Assembly (NCBI RefSeq): GCF_023701525.1
Contig: NZ_JAMQAW010000104.1
Location: forward strand, 1-64,000
Direction: 5' to 3'
Length of the DNA: 64,000 nt
From: Streptomyces albipurpureus
Lineage (GTDB): Bacteria; Actinomycetota; Actinomycetes; Streptomycetales; Streptomycetaceae
Each line of letters begins with the position of its first letter. The first letter of the stretch is position 1. A program made the position numbers and the translations under genes. Below, in pieces: positions 50,922-58,328 of the stretch. The notes under the pieces are model-generated. The model was not told where the DNA came from. It did no database searches and worked only from the letters and a program-made list of their open reading frames with translations.

Positions 50922-51641
50922 CTACTGGGCGGGCGGGGGCGTCTTCTTGGCCGCCGGCTTGCGGGCCGTGGTGCTCTTGCCGGGGGCCGGCGAAGCCTTC
51001 CGGGCCGCGGGCTTGGGCTGCGGCGCCTTGACCCCGTTCCTCACCTCGGTCTTCGGCTCCGTCTTCGGCTCCGTCTTCGGCTCGGTCTTCGGCTCGGTCT
51101 TCGGCTCGGTCTTCGGCTGCGAGCGGACCGCGGTCTTGGAGGGAGCGGACCTGGCAGGGCGGGCCTTCGCCGGCTGAGGCTTCGCCGGCTCGGGCTCGAC
51201 GGCGACGGCGATCTCGGTGATCTCCTCGGCCGCCTCACCGCGCCAGTTGCGCACGGCCTGCTCGCCGTGCTCGGCGACCTTCTCGTAGGTCTCCCGGGCC
51301 TTGACCGCGTACTCAGCCGCGACGCCGACACTGCGCAGCGCCAGGTCCTGAGCGGTTTCGCTGAGCTTCCTGAAGTCGGCGTCGAACCCCCCGAGCACCT
51401 CATTGACCTTGGTCTGCACGGTGACCTGGGCCTCCTTGGCCTGGACGGTCACCTTCTCCTGCACGGTCTTGGGGTCGGTGTTGCGCACTGCCTCGATCCG
51501 CCCGGGCGCCTCGGCCGCGAGCTGCTCAAGGATCGCGGGCACCTTCCTGGCCTCCTGGACTGCCAGGTCAGCTGTGCCGGCGAAGAAGTAGAGGGGCTTG
51601 GGGTCGGTCAGGGTCTTGCGGAGGTCATCGGTGATGGCCAT
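50922..51641 (-). CDS. Heparin-binding-hemagglutinin-like coiled-coil protein with KTEP repeats
   Basis: 239 residues. The N-terminal 110 residues start MAITDDLRKTLTDPKPLYFFAGTADLAVQ and form long amphipathic helices, as in the mycobacterial HBHA family. The C-terminal third is Lys/Ala/Pro-rich (KPAARKASPAPGKSTTARKPAAKK), the heparin- or polyanion-binding kind of tail seen in HBHA and histone-like proteins. Between them lies a PKTE tetrapeptide repeated six times. No signal peptide is present. It lies 25 bases after the XRE regulator gene on the same strand, an arrangement I recall as conserved in Streptomyces, so they are likely cotranscribed. ATG at 51641 preferred to the longer frame. Confidence 0.82.
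   Translation of the reverse strand: MAITDDLRKTLTDPKPLYFFAGTADLAVQEARKVPAILEQLAAEAPGRIEAVRNTDPKTVQEKVTVQAKEAQVTVQTKVNEVLGGFDADFRKLSETAQDLALRSVGVAAEYAVKARETYEKVAEHGEQAVRNWRGEAAEEITEIAVAVEPEPAKPQPAKARPARSAPSKTAVRSQPKTEPKTEPKTEPKTEPKTEPKTEVRNGVKAPQPKPAARKASPAPGKSTTARKPAAKKTPPPAQ
51045..51116 (-). repeat. Six 12-base in-frame repeats (PKTE tract)
   Basis: Six consecutive units of CTC(G/C)GTCTTCGG encode repeated KTEP on the minus strand. Units differ only at one base, so the tract may vary in copy number between strains by slippage. Confidence 0.9.
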
Positions 51642-51666
51642 GAGGTTGGTCCTCCTGGGACGCAGA

Positions 51667-52200
51667 TCAGCTTGAGGGTCGGTCGGACCCAGGGCCGTCG
51701 GCCGCGCTCGGGCCGTCGGCGGTGGGGTCCGGGTCGATGTCCATGCGGGTGTCCTCGCCAGTTCCGGTTCCGGTACCCCTGTGGGTTCCGGTACCCACTC
51801 CGGCGTCCTCGACCGCACCCGGGGCATCCGGATCATCCGTCCCCGTGGCGGTCTCGAATCCGTTCTCCTTGCGGAAGGACTCGTAGATCTGGAGCAGTAC
51901 GGCCTTCTGCCGCTCGGTTATGGAGGGGTCCGCGATGATCACGGCGCGCGTCTCCAACTCATCCCGGTTCCGCTCGTCGAGGATGCCGGCCCGCACATAC
52001 AGCGTCTCCGCGGAGATCCGCAGCGCCTTGGCGACCTGCTGAAGCACCTCCGCGCTCGGCTTGCGCAGCCCGCGCTCGATCTGGCTCAGATATGGATTGG
52101 ACACCCCGGCGGCATCGGCGAGCTGCCGAAGCGAGAGCTGGGCGTTTCGCCGCTGCTCGCGGAGGTACTCACCGAGATTGCCGACGTTGAGTGATGCCAT
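51667..52200 (-). CDS. XRE-family transcriptional regulator
   Basis: 177 residues. A Cro/CI helix-turn-helix occupies about 10-65: LGEYLREQRRNAQLSLRQLADAAGVSNPYLSQIERGLRKPSAEVLQQVAKAL. A short helical segment (IIADPSITERQKAVLLQIYESFRKENG) follows, and the C-terminal 60 residues are Asp/Gly/Thr/Pro-rich and disordered. The ATG at 52200 starts MASLNVGNLG; the upstream in-frame start at 52218 lies inside the presumed operator. Overlapping GCTTGC/GCAAGC repeats at 52218-52250 suggest autoregulation. It is followed by the HBHA-like and DUF2516 genes. Confidence 0.88.
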   Translation of the reverse strand: MASLNVGNLGEYLREQRRNAQLSLRQLADAAGVSNPYLSQIERGLRKPSAEVLQQVAKALRISAETLYVRAGILDERNRDELETRAVIIADPSITERQKAVLLQIYESFRKENGFETATGTDDPDAPGAVEDAGVGTGTHRGTGTGTGEDTRMDIDPDPTADGPSAADGPGSDRPSS

Positions 52201-52217
52201 GGATCGATGGTGCAACA

Positions 52218-52250
52218 TGCTTGCTAACTATTGCAAGCAAGTGCTTGCAA
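52218..52250. promoter_or_regulatory. Overlapping inverted repeats upstream of the XRE gene
   Basis: TGCTTGC (52218-52224) and GCAAGCA (52233-52239) make one inverted repeat; TTGCAAGC (52231-52238), AAGT, GCTTGCAA (52243-52250) make a second, perfect one that shares its left arm with the first. The three half-sites begin 18 bases before the XRE start codon, the usual place for an autoregulatory operator. Confidence 0.75.
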
Positions 52251-52332
52251 AAGTGTTACGCGCAACAGTTCGATATCGGCGAGGGCACCCATTGAGGCCC
52301 GCACCCGGCCCCCTACCCGGGGTCCAGTCAGG

Positions 52333-53152
52333 GTGAGCCCCATCTACATCCACCGGAGAGAATCCGGACCTCCGCCAGCGCGGCAGCCGCCCACCCGGGG
52401 CAGGGGGCTGCCGCGGCAGCGGGCAGACCCGCATCGGCGCCGGTCAGCCCTCGCCGTCCTCGCCACGGGGATGCGGATGACGATCCTCGACGGCAGCATC
52501 GTGACCGTGGCCATGCCCGCCATCCAGGACGATCCGGGCTTCTCCCCCGCCGGTCTCAGCTGGGTCGTCAACGCCTGTCTGATCGCGTTCGAAAGTCTGC
52601 CGCTGCTCGCCGGACGACTCGGCGACCTGCCCGGCCGCAAGGGGATGCTCCTCGGCGGAACCGCGGTGTTCACCGTGGCATCGCTCATCGCGGGCGCCGC
52701 CACCACACCCTCGGTGCTCATCGCCGCCCGCTTCCTCCAAGGCGCGGGAAGCGCCATGGCGTCCGCTGCCAGTCCGGGGATCCTGGTCACCCTCCTCACC
52801 GAGCCCGGGGAACGCGCCAAAGCCATCGCCGCCTTCAGCTCCACCGGTGCGGTCGGCGCTTCCCTCGCTCAAGTGGCCGGCGGCATACTCACCGACGCCC
52901 TCGACTGGCACTGGGTCTTCTTCATCAATCGGCCCATCGGTATCGCTGCCCTCGCCTTCGCCGTAGGCGCGCTCCCCACCGACCGCGGGCTCGGCCTCAA
53001 GGCCGGTGCGGACGCCATCGGAGCCGCCCTCATCACCCCAGGGTTGACGATCGTTATCTACGCGGCGGTCAAAGCCGAGGAGCGCGGCTGGAGTTCGGCG
53101 CACACCCTTGGGCTCGGCGCCCTCGCCCGCTGTCAGTGGCCCGCCTTAGCAT
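52333..53152 (+). pseudogene. Truncated DHA2-family MFS transporter
   Basis: From GTG 52333 the frame encodes the first half of a 14-helix exporter: ALAVLATGMRMTILDGSIVTVAMPAIQDD, WVVNACLIAFESLPLLAGRLGDLPGRKGMLLGG, then helices to about residue 260. Intact relatives are around 480 residues, so the second half is missing. Several changes hit conserved positions (NAYLIAFG-type segment as NACLIAFES, GDLLGRK as GDLPGRK, FINLPIG as FINRPIG), which fits decay. Homology stops near 53140, and the DUF1877 gene begins at 53159 in another frame. The junction looks like a deletion or insertion scar. Confidence 0.8.
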
Positions 53153-53158
53153 TTGAGC

Positions 53159-53680
53159 ATGAGCATGATCGCCGAGTATGTACGTGTGACCGCCGCCGAA
53201 CTCGAACGGGCCGTCAAGGACCCGGAATGGGCATCGGACTTCATTGATGAGCTGATCGAGGAGGAGCTGAGCGACGAGGCGGATGAGACGGGGAGGAGCG
53301 AGCCGGCACAGTCCCGCTCCCTCGACATCGACACGGCCTGGGACGCCCTGGGGTTCCTGCTCCGCCGCAGGGACTTCCCCGTGGACATCACCCGGGGCGA
53401 GGAGTCGGTCCCCGGAGCGGACGACTGGGGGTACGGGCCACCTCGCTACCTCACCCCGCCGCAGGTCGAGGTGGCCGCCGCAGCCCTCGCCGAACTGACG
53501 GGGGAAGAACTCATCGCGGGGGTCACCGCACAGGAGTTGGCCCGCGCCGACGTCTATCCCCGGGTGCTCTGGGAGCGGGGCGAATCCCTGGAGTACGTAC
53601 GCGAACACTTCACGGCCCTGGTCTCGTTCTTCCAAGCGGCGGCTCTCGATGGCAATGGAATGCTCATCTGGCTGGATTGA
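53159..53680 (+). CDS. DUF1877-family protein
   Basis: 173 residues, a YfbM/DUF1877-type protein of unknown function: MSMIAEYVRVTAAELERAVKDPEWASDFID at the N-terminus, SLDIDTAWDALGFLLRRRDFP in the middle, and PRYLTPPQVEVAAAALAEL with the C-terminal helical end. It is intact and acidic. The ATG at 53159 has no convincing ribosome site, perhaps because its original upstream region was lost when the truncated MFS gene was joined to it. Related proteins are scattered and frequently found as variable accessory genes in streptomycetes. Confidence 0.82.
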   Translation: MSMIAEYVRVTAAELERAVKDPEWASDFIDELIEEELSDEADETGRSEPAQSRSLDIDTAWDALGFLLRRRDFPVDITRGEESVPGADDWGYGPPRYLTPPQVEVAAAALAELTGEELIAGVTAQELARADVYPRVLWERGESLEYVREHFTALVSFFQAAALDGNGMLIWLD

Positions 53681-54194
53681 CCCCCCAACGACCCAATGGG
53701 GCACAGCGACTCAATACCATGACATCCGGACAATGAGACCTTATTATTTCGGCCAGATCCAGATCGGATAGACCCGTCCGAATAGGGCGACACGCCGAGC
53801 CTGAGGCCCGACAATCACTCCCTCCAGTGGGGGATTTACCCCTTTCGCTAGCTATGTAGGCCTTCCCTGGCCCTAGCGAAGGTGTGGCGCACATCTCTTC
53901 CCTGGCTCGCTTGACCATCCGTCAGCCCACCGAGGTGGCCAGTAGACGCCCCCGGCGTGTCGCATTCGAGCCAGCGCGGCCAGCAGCCCGCCATCAGGGC
54001 ATCTTCGGGCGCCAGCGGCGCAAACATGGGGCGCACCAACGGCGCAATTCCCCGTCGCCGATACACGCCGGAGCGAATAGCGGTCGCGTACAGACTGTCA
54101 GGCGTGGCGTGAAGGCCCCATTGGAGACCCCCTGACCAGTGAGTACTATGCGCCGTAGTTGATCAGTCGCGTGGTGTCACTCGACGCACCAGCA
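53681..54194. other. 514-base A/T-richer region before the terpene synthase
   Basis: No gene is supported. Composition is lower in GC than most of the window, particularly 53690-53860. An inverted repeat TTCGCTAG (53844-53851) / CTAGCGAA (53873-53880) with a 21-base loop could end the DUF1877 transcript or bind a regulator. The terpene synthase promoter must lie between here and 54194. Confidence 0.45.
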
Positions 54195-55367
54195 ATGGGT
54201 GACACGCACATCACACTTGCAGAGAGGTGGCCGAAGGTGGGGCCAGAACTGACCGTTCCGCCGATCTTCTCGCCAATACCCCCAGCCATCCATCCCCGCC
54301 ATGCGGCAATTGACGCCCAGACAGCCGCCTGGGCCGAGGCGTTCAGCATCGGCAATCCGGAGCTCCGTGCGCGGCTCGTACGCCATGACATAGGCACCTT
54401 CTCGGCCATGATCCTTCCCGACGGCCAAGAAGAGGTCGTCAGCATCCTGGCGGACTTCGTTCTCTGGCTCTTCGGCGTCGACGACGGCTACTGCGAGGAG
54501 AGTGATCTCGGCCACCGGCCAGGTGACCTGACGGCCGTGCTCCACCGCTTGCTACGGGTCGCCCAGAACCCCGACACAGCGCTACTGGCCACCGATCCAC
54601 TCGCCACCGGGCTGCGCGACCTGCGTGCCCGTATCTCCCGCCACGGCACCCATGGACAGGCCGCGCGCTGGATAGACGCCCTGCGCGAGTACTTCTTCTC
54701 CGTCACCTGGGAGGCGGATCACCGCCGGGCCGGAACCGTCCCCGATCTCAACGACTACACCCTGATGCGGCTCTACGACGGTGCCACCACCGTCGTGCTC
54801 CCCTTGCTGGAGATCGCCCACGGCTATGAACTCCAGCCGCATGAGAGGGACCACCCCGCCACGCGCGCCGCAGCCGAAATGGCATCCTTCATCATCACCT
54901 GGGACAACGACATCCTCTCCCACCACAAGGAGAGCCGGTCTCGTGGCTACTGGCTCAATGTGCTGCGCGTACTGGAGCACCACCACCAGCTCAGTCCCGA
55001 TGAGGCGTTGACCACCGCGGTGGCCCAACGCGACCGGGTGATGTGCCTCTACATGAGGCTCCACCAGCACCTCACAGCACACGCCAGCCCGCAGTTGCAC
55101 CGATATCTGGCCAGCATCACCCACTTCATCCGAGGCGCACAGGATTGGGGCATCAGCTCCCACCGCTACACGACCCCGGAAGACCCCGCCGACCTCCCGA
55201 CGACCTTCAGTGACGTCCCGACGGACAGCAGCGATCAGCCGCTCGACATCCCCGTCATCACCTGGTGGTGGAGCCTGGTCCCGGAGACCGTCGGTCGCGG
55301 GTACCTGGAGACCTCCGGTACGAGGGAAGCCCCGGCAACCCCGTCCCGGCTGGCCGCACCGGCCTAG
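54195..55367 (+). CDS. Class I terpene synthase (orphan, sesquiterpene-type)
   Basis: 390 residues, single alpha-domain length of bacterial class I terpene cyclases. It would ionise a prenyl diphosphate, probably farnesyl diphosphate, and cyclise it. The aspartate-rich motif is FGVDDGYCEE (Asp96, Asp97, Glu101). The NSE triad is WDNDILSHHKE (Asn238, Ser242, Glu246). The diphosphate sensor Arg192, linker Asp195 and effector Gly196 sit exactly 46 residues before Asn238, as in characterised enzymes. The C-terminal RY pair (Arg324-Tyr325) is present. All catalytic elements are intact. The product is not predictable. No P450 or transferase adjoins it. The start is uncertain: ATG 54195 lacks a ribosome site; TTG 54159 or GTG 54174 are alternatives. 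Confidence 0.88.
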   Translation: MGDTHITLAERWPKVGPELTVPPIFSPIPPAIHPRHAAIDAQTAAWAEAFSIGNPELRARLVRHDIGTFSAMILPDGQEEVVSILADFVLWLFGVDDGYCEESDLGHRPGDLTAVLHRLLRVAQNPDTALLATDPLATGLRDLRARISRHGTHGQAARWIDALREYFFSVTWEADHRRAGTVPDLNDYTLMRLYDGATTVVLPLLEIAHGYELQPHERDHPATRAAAEMASFIITWDNDILSHHKESRSRGYWLNVLRVLEHHHQLSPDEALTTAVAQRDRVMCLYMRLHQHLTAHASPQLHRYLASITHFIRGAQDWGISSHRYTTPEDPADLPTTFSDVPTDSSDQPLDIPVITWWWSLVPETVGRGYLETSGTREAPATPSRLAAPA

Positions 55368-55535
55368 TAGCGCTTCTCCAGCGCGTCGCGGATCGCGCAG
55401 CATCCGACTTCAGCCGGCCGGGGCCGCCCCTCAAGCAACCCGGATCACCGGGGTGGCCGTCCGTGGAGACACGGGCGGCCACCTGCTGCCCCTTGCCGCT
55501 GTCACCGCTCTGGCCTGGGACCCAACCCGCCCCGC

Positions 55536-56309
55536 TCAGCCCCCGCGTTCCCCGCTCCTCCTGGCGATCAGTACGTCCACTCCGTCCAGGACCGTCCCCA
55601 GCCCGAACTCGAAGTCGAAGTCCGGTTCATCCGCGCCGGTGAAGACCCCAGCACTGAGCATCCGCGCCACCGCCGGATAGCGCGCGGGGTCCGCCAGCCG
55701 CTTCAGGGTGCGCTCATAGCGGCGCATGACCTCCTCCGGCCCCGTCCCACTGGATGCGACGGCCTCGCCGATCTCCGTCAGCAGCAGCACCTCATTGCGG
55801 ACAAAGCCGCTGACCAGCAGGATCACCGAGATCTTCGCGCCCTCGTCCAGCTTGGTCCCTTCGAGTGCGCAAAGGCCCTGCTCCCACCAGGCCACCGAGT
55901 TGGGGGTCGCGGGCGGGCCGGAGATGGGAATGCGCAGCACCCAGCTGTTGCGGCGCAGTGCCCCCCGATGCGCCCGCGCCCACCCCGCCAGCGCCTGCCG
56001 CCACCCCGCCTCCGGCGCGGGAGCCGGCGGGGGCGGGCCGACCGCCGCATCCAGCATGAGGACATAGAGCTCGTCCTTGGCGGCCACATACCGGTACAGC
56101 GACATCGTGGCGACGCCCAACTCCTTGGCGACACGCCCCATCGACACCGCGCCCAGCCCCTCCGCCGCCGCGAGCGCGACCGCCGCATCGACGATCCGAT
56201 CAAGGCTCAGGCCGGGCCTGGGGCCTTTCGCGGGACGTTCACGCAGGCCCCACGCCGCCTCCAGGCTGGCGGGCAGGCCCGTCTGTGCGTCATCCCCGCT
56301 GTGCGTCAT
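55536..56309 (-). CDS. TetR-family repressor of the adjacent exporter
   Basis: 257 residues. The helix-turn-helix reads LSLDRIVDAAVALAAAEGLGAVSMGRVAKELGVATMSLYRYVAAKDELYVLMLD (about 35-88). The C-terminal TetR_C-type ligand domain follows and ends DEPDFDFEFGLGTVLDGVDVLIARR. It is divergent from a DrrAB-type exporter with two palindromic operators between, so it very probably represses both itself and the exporter until a drug-like ligand binds. ATG at 56309 follows GAGGCGG; an ATG 45 bases earlier (56354) is an alternative that would put the start next to the first operator. Confidence 0.88.
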   Translation of the reverse strand: MTHSGDDAQTGLPASLEAAWGLRERPAKGPRPGLSLDRIVDAAVALAAAEGLGAVSMGRVAKELGVATMSLYRYVAAKDELYVLMLDAAVGPPPPAPAPEAGWRQALAGWARAHRGALRRNSWVLRIPISGPPATPNSVAWWEQGLCALEGTKLDEGAKISVILLVSGFVRNEVLLLTEIGEAVASSGTGPEEVMRRYERTLKRLADPARYPAVARMLSAGVFTGADEPDFDFEFGLGTVLDGVDVLIARRSGERGG

Positions 56310-56362
56310 CGCCGCCGCCTCATATCGGTTGGGGCCTTCCCTCTTGACTCCCATCCTAGTAA

Positions 56363-56399
56363 TGCGTAAGCCTTACGCAATAGAGCGTATGCCATACGC
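56363..56399. promoter_or_regulatory. Twin TetR operators, 21 bases apart
   Basis: TGCGTAAG-C-CTTACGCA (56363-56379) and GCGTATG-C-CATACGC (56385-56399) are perfect palindromes around a single C. Their centres (56371 and 56392) are 21 bases apart, two helical turns, so two repressor dimers would bind on the same face. They lie between the tetR and exporter starts, 12 bases before the ATPase ATG. Confidence 0.88.
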
Positions 56400-56411
56400 A
56401 GTAAGGGAGCC

Positions 56412-57371
56412 ATGACATCGACCCCGCAGACACTCGCCATCGAAGCCGACGGCCTCACCAAGGCGTACGGCGAACTCACCGTCCTCGACGCCCTCCACCT
56501 CCAGGTCGAACGCGGCGCAGTCTTCGCCCTGCTCGGACCCAACGGGGCGGGCAAGACCACCACCGTCCGCATCCTCACCACCCTCACCCGCGCCACCGCG
56601 GGCCGAGCGCGGGTCGCCGGGCACGACATCGTCGCCGAGCGCTCCCGAGTACGCCGTGCCATCAGCCTGACCGGCCAGTTCGTCGCCATCGACGAGAAGC
56701 AGTCGGGCGAGGAGAACCTCCGCATGATGGGCAGGCTGCGCGGGCTGTCCCGCGCGGCGGCCCGCCGCCGCGCCATCGAACTGCTGGAACGGTTCGACCT
56801 CACCGACGCCGCCCACCGCAGAACCGAAACCTACTCAGGAGGTATGCGGCGCCGGCTCGACCTCGCCTCGGGCCTCGTCGGCGATCCGGAGGTCGTCTTC
56901 CTCGACGAGCCGACGACCGGCCTGGACCCGCGCAGCAGAATGGAGTTGTGGCAGTTGGTGCGGGAGCTGGCGAGAAGCGGCTCCACGATCTTTCTGACCA
57001 CGCAGTATCTGGAGGAGGCCGACCGGCTCGCGAACCGCATCGGTCTCGTGGACAACGGAAGGCTGGTCGCCCAAGGCACGGCGGATGAGTTGAAGGCTCG
57101 GGTCTCCGGGCATCGGCTCGATCTCACGGCGGTCGACCCATCGGCGTATCTGCGGATCGTGCAGCGCACGGAAAACACATCGCGCCGACTCCACCACATC
57201 CCGGAGACTCTCACCATCGGCCTTCCCACGGACGGATCGGCCGCTGGGGTCCGCGCGTTGCTGGACGAAGCGGACCCGGACCGTTGTGACCTTCTGCGCT
57301 TCTCGGTCCATCAAGCAACGCTCGACGACGTCTTCCTCACCCTGACGGGAAAGGAGCCTCAGCATGTCTGA
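56412..57371 (+). CDS. DrrA-type ABC exporter ATPase
   Basis: 319 residues, the daunorubicin-resistance ATPase family. Walker A is LLGPNGAGKTTTVRIL (about 37-52), the signature is TYSGGMRRRLDLASG, Walker B is VVFLDEPTTGLDPRSR, and the switch histidine position is glutamine-type (TTQYLEEADRL, with Gln replacing His), which is the rule in the DrrA family. The C-terminal family tail ends with SVHQATLDDVFLTLTGKEP. It forms a complex with the permease encoded next, whose ATG overlaps by eight bases. It exports a drug or lipid-like compound; substrate unknown. Controlled by the divergent TetR protein. Confidence 0.92.
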   Translation: MTSTPQTLAIEADGLTKAYGELTVLDALHLQVERGAVFALLGPNGAGKTTTVRILTTLTRATAGRARVAGHDIVAERSRVRRAISLTGQFVAIDEKQSGEENLRMMGRLRGLSRAAARRRAIELLERFDLTDAAHRRTETYSGGMRRRLDLASGLVGDPEVVFLDEPTTGLDPRSRMELWQLVRELARSGSTIFLTTQYLEEADRLANRIGLVDNGRLVAQGTADELKARVSGHRLDLTAVDPSAYLRIVQRTENTSRRLHHIPETLTIGLPTDGSAAGVRALLDEADPDRCDLLRFSVHQATLDDVFLTLTGKEPQHV

Positions 57372-58128
57372 CGTACTGGGCGGCCTGGGCCATGCGACCA
57401 CCATGGCCGGCCGCAGCATCCGCATCAGCGGACGCAATCTCGACGCGCTCATCTCCTCCATGGTGCTGCCGGTGATGTTGATGCTGGTCTTCGTCTACCT
57501 CTTCGGTGGAGCGATCGAGACCGGCACCGACTATGTGACCTATGTGGTGCCCGGCATCCTGATCCTCTGCGCGTCCTTCGGCGGGGCGACCACCGCGATG
57601 GGGGTGAGCGAGGACATGAAGGGCGGAATCATCGACCGCTTCCGCTCCCTCGACGTGGGTGGGACCTCGATACTGGCCGGGCATGTCGCCGCCAGCACCC
57701 TGCGCAATCTCGCCTCCACCGTCCTGGTACTCACCGTGGGGCTGCTGATCGGGTTCCAGCCCTCGGCCACGGTCAGCGGTTGGCTGGCCGCGGCAGGCCT
57801 GTTGATCGCGTTCCTGGTGGCGATCTCCTGGCTCTCGGCGGCCTTCGGACTGCTGGCCCGTACCCCGGAGGCCGCGGGTGGCTTCACCTTCTTCATGACG
57901 TTCCTGCCCTATCCCAGCAGTGCCTTCGTTCCCATCGACACCATGCCCACCTGGCTGCATGGCTTTGCCGACCATCAGCCGGTGACCTCGCTGATCGAGT
58001 CCCTGCGCGGTCTCCTGCTCGACGAACCGGTCGGCACGGCTCCCTGGACCGCGTTGACCTGGTGCGCGGGAATTCTGCTGGTGGCAGTGGGACTGTCGGG
58101 TGCGCTCTTCAAGGTGCGGACCCGATGA
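57364..58128 (+). CDS. DrrB-type ABC exporter permease (ABC-2)
   Basis: 254 residues with six membrane helices (for example ISSMVLPVMLMLVFVYLFGG, LLIGFQPSATVSGWLAAAG and a last one ILLVAVGLSGALFKVRTR). The conserved cytoplasmic segment GGIIDRFRSLDVGGTSILAGH and the FTFFMTFLPYPSSAFVPIDTMP loop identify the ABC-2 DrrB family. It is coupled to the ATPase by an eight-base overlap. A small reading frame starts at its stop codon (ATGA). Confidence 0.92.
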   Translation: MSDVLGGLGHATTMAGRSIRISGRNLDALISSMVLPVMLMLVFVYLFGGAIETGTDYVTYVVPGILILCASFGGATTAMGVSEDMKGGIIDRFRSLDVGGTSILAGHVAASTLRNLASTVLVLTVGLLIGFQPSATVSGWLAAAGLLIAFLVAISWLSAAFGLLARTPEAAGGFTFFMTFLPYPSSAFVPIDTMPTWLHGFADHQPVTSLIESLRGLLLDEPVGTAPWTALTWCAGILLVAVGLSGALFKVRTR

Positions 58129-58328
58129 ACGCCACCCACGTAGCCATCCAGAAGCGGGGTCCCTCAGATGCCCGGAAGGCGGTTCCCACGGCCTGGTGGG
58201 GGCCGGGTCCCAGCGGTCTCGACACGGTCGGCTTCATCGCCGTGAGCGGCGATGACTCACCGGGCCCCGGTGAATGGGACCCCGGAGCCCGGCCCCGGGA
58301 GTCCTCGCTCAACCTCCCCGGGCCCTAA
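58125..58328 (+). CDS. Possible small coupled ORF after the permease
   Basis: An ATG overlapping the permease stop (ATGA at 58125) opens 67 codons, including an Ala/Gly/Pro-rich product with WWGPGPSGLDTVGFIAV. No domain is recognised. It overlaps the end of the convergent kinase gene by 20 bases. Coupling makes translation possible, but codon bias is weak, so it may only be the natural read-through frame. Confidence 0.25.
   Translation: MNATHVAIQKRGPSDARKAVPTAWWGPGPSGLDTVGFIAVSGDDSPGPGEWDPGARPRESSLNLPGP

Noticed and set aside
51045..51116. Short direct repeats that could suggest a CRISPR array
   Set aside because: The units are contiguous, in frame and encode KTEP; there are no spacers or cas genes.
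53681..54194. Insertion sequence next to the truncated transporter
   Set aside because: No transposase fragment, terminal inverted repeats or target duplication could be identified.
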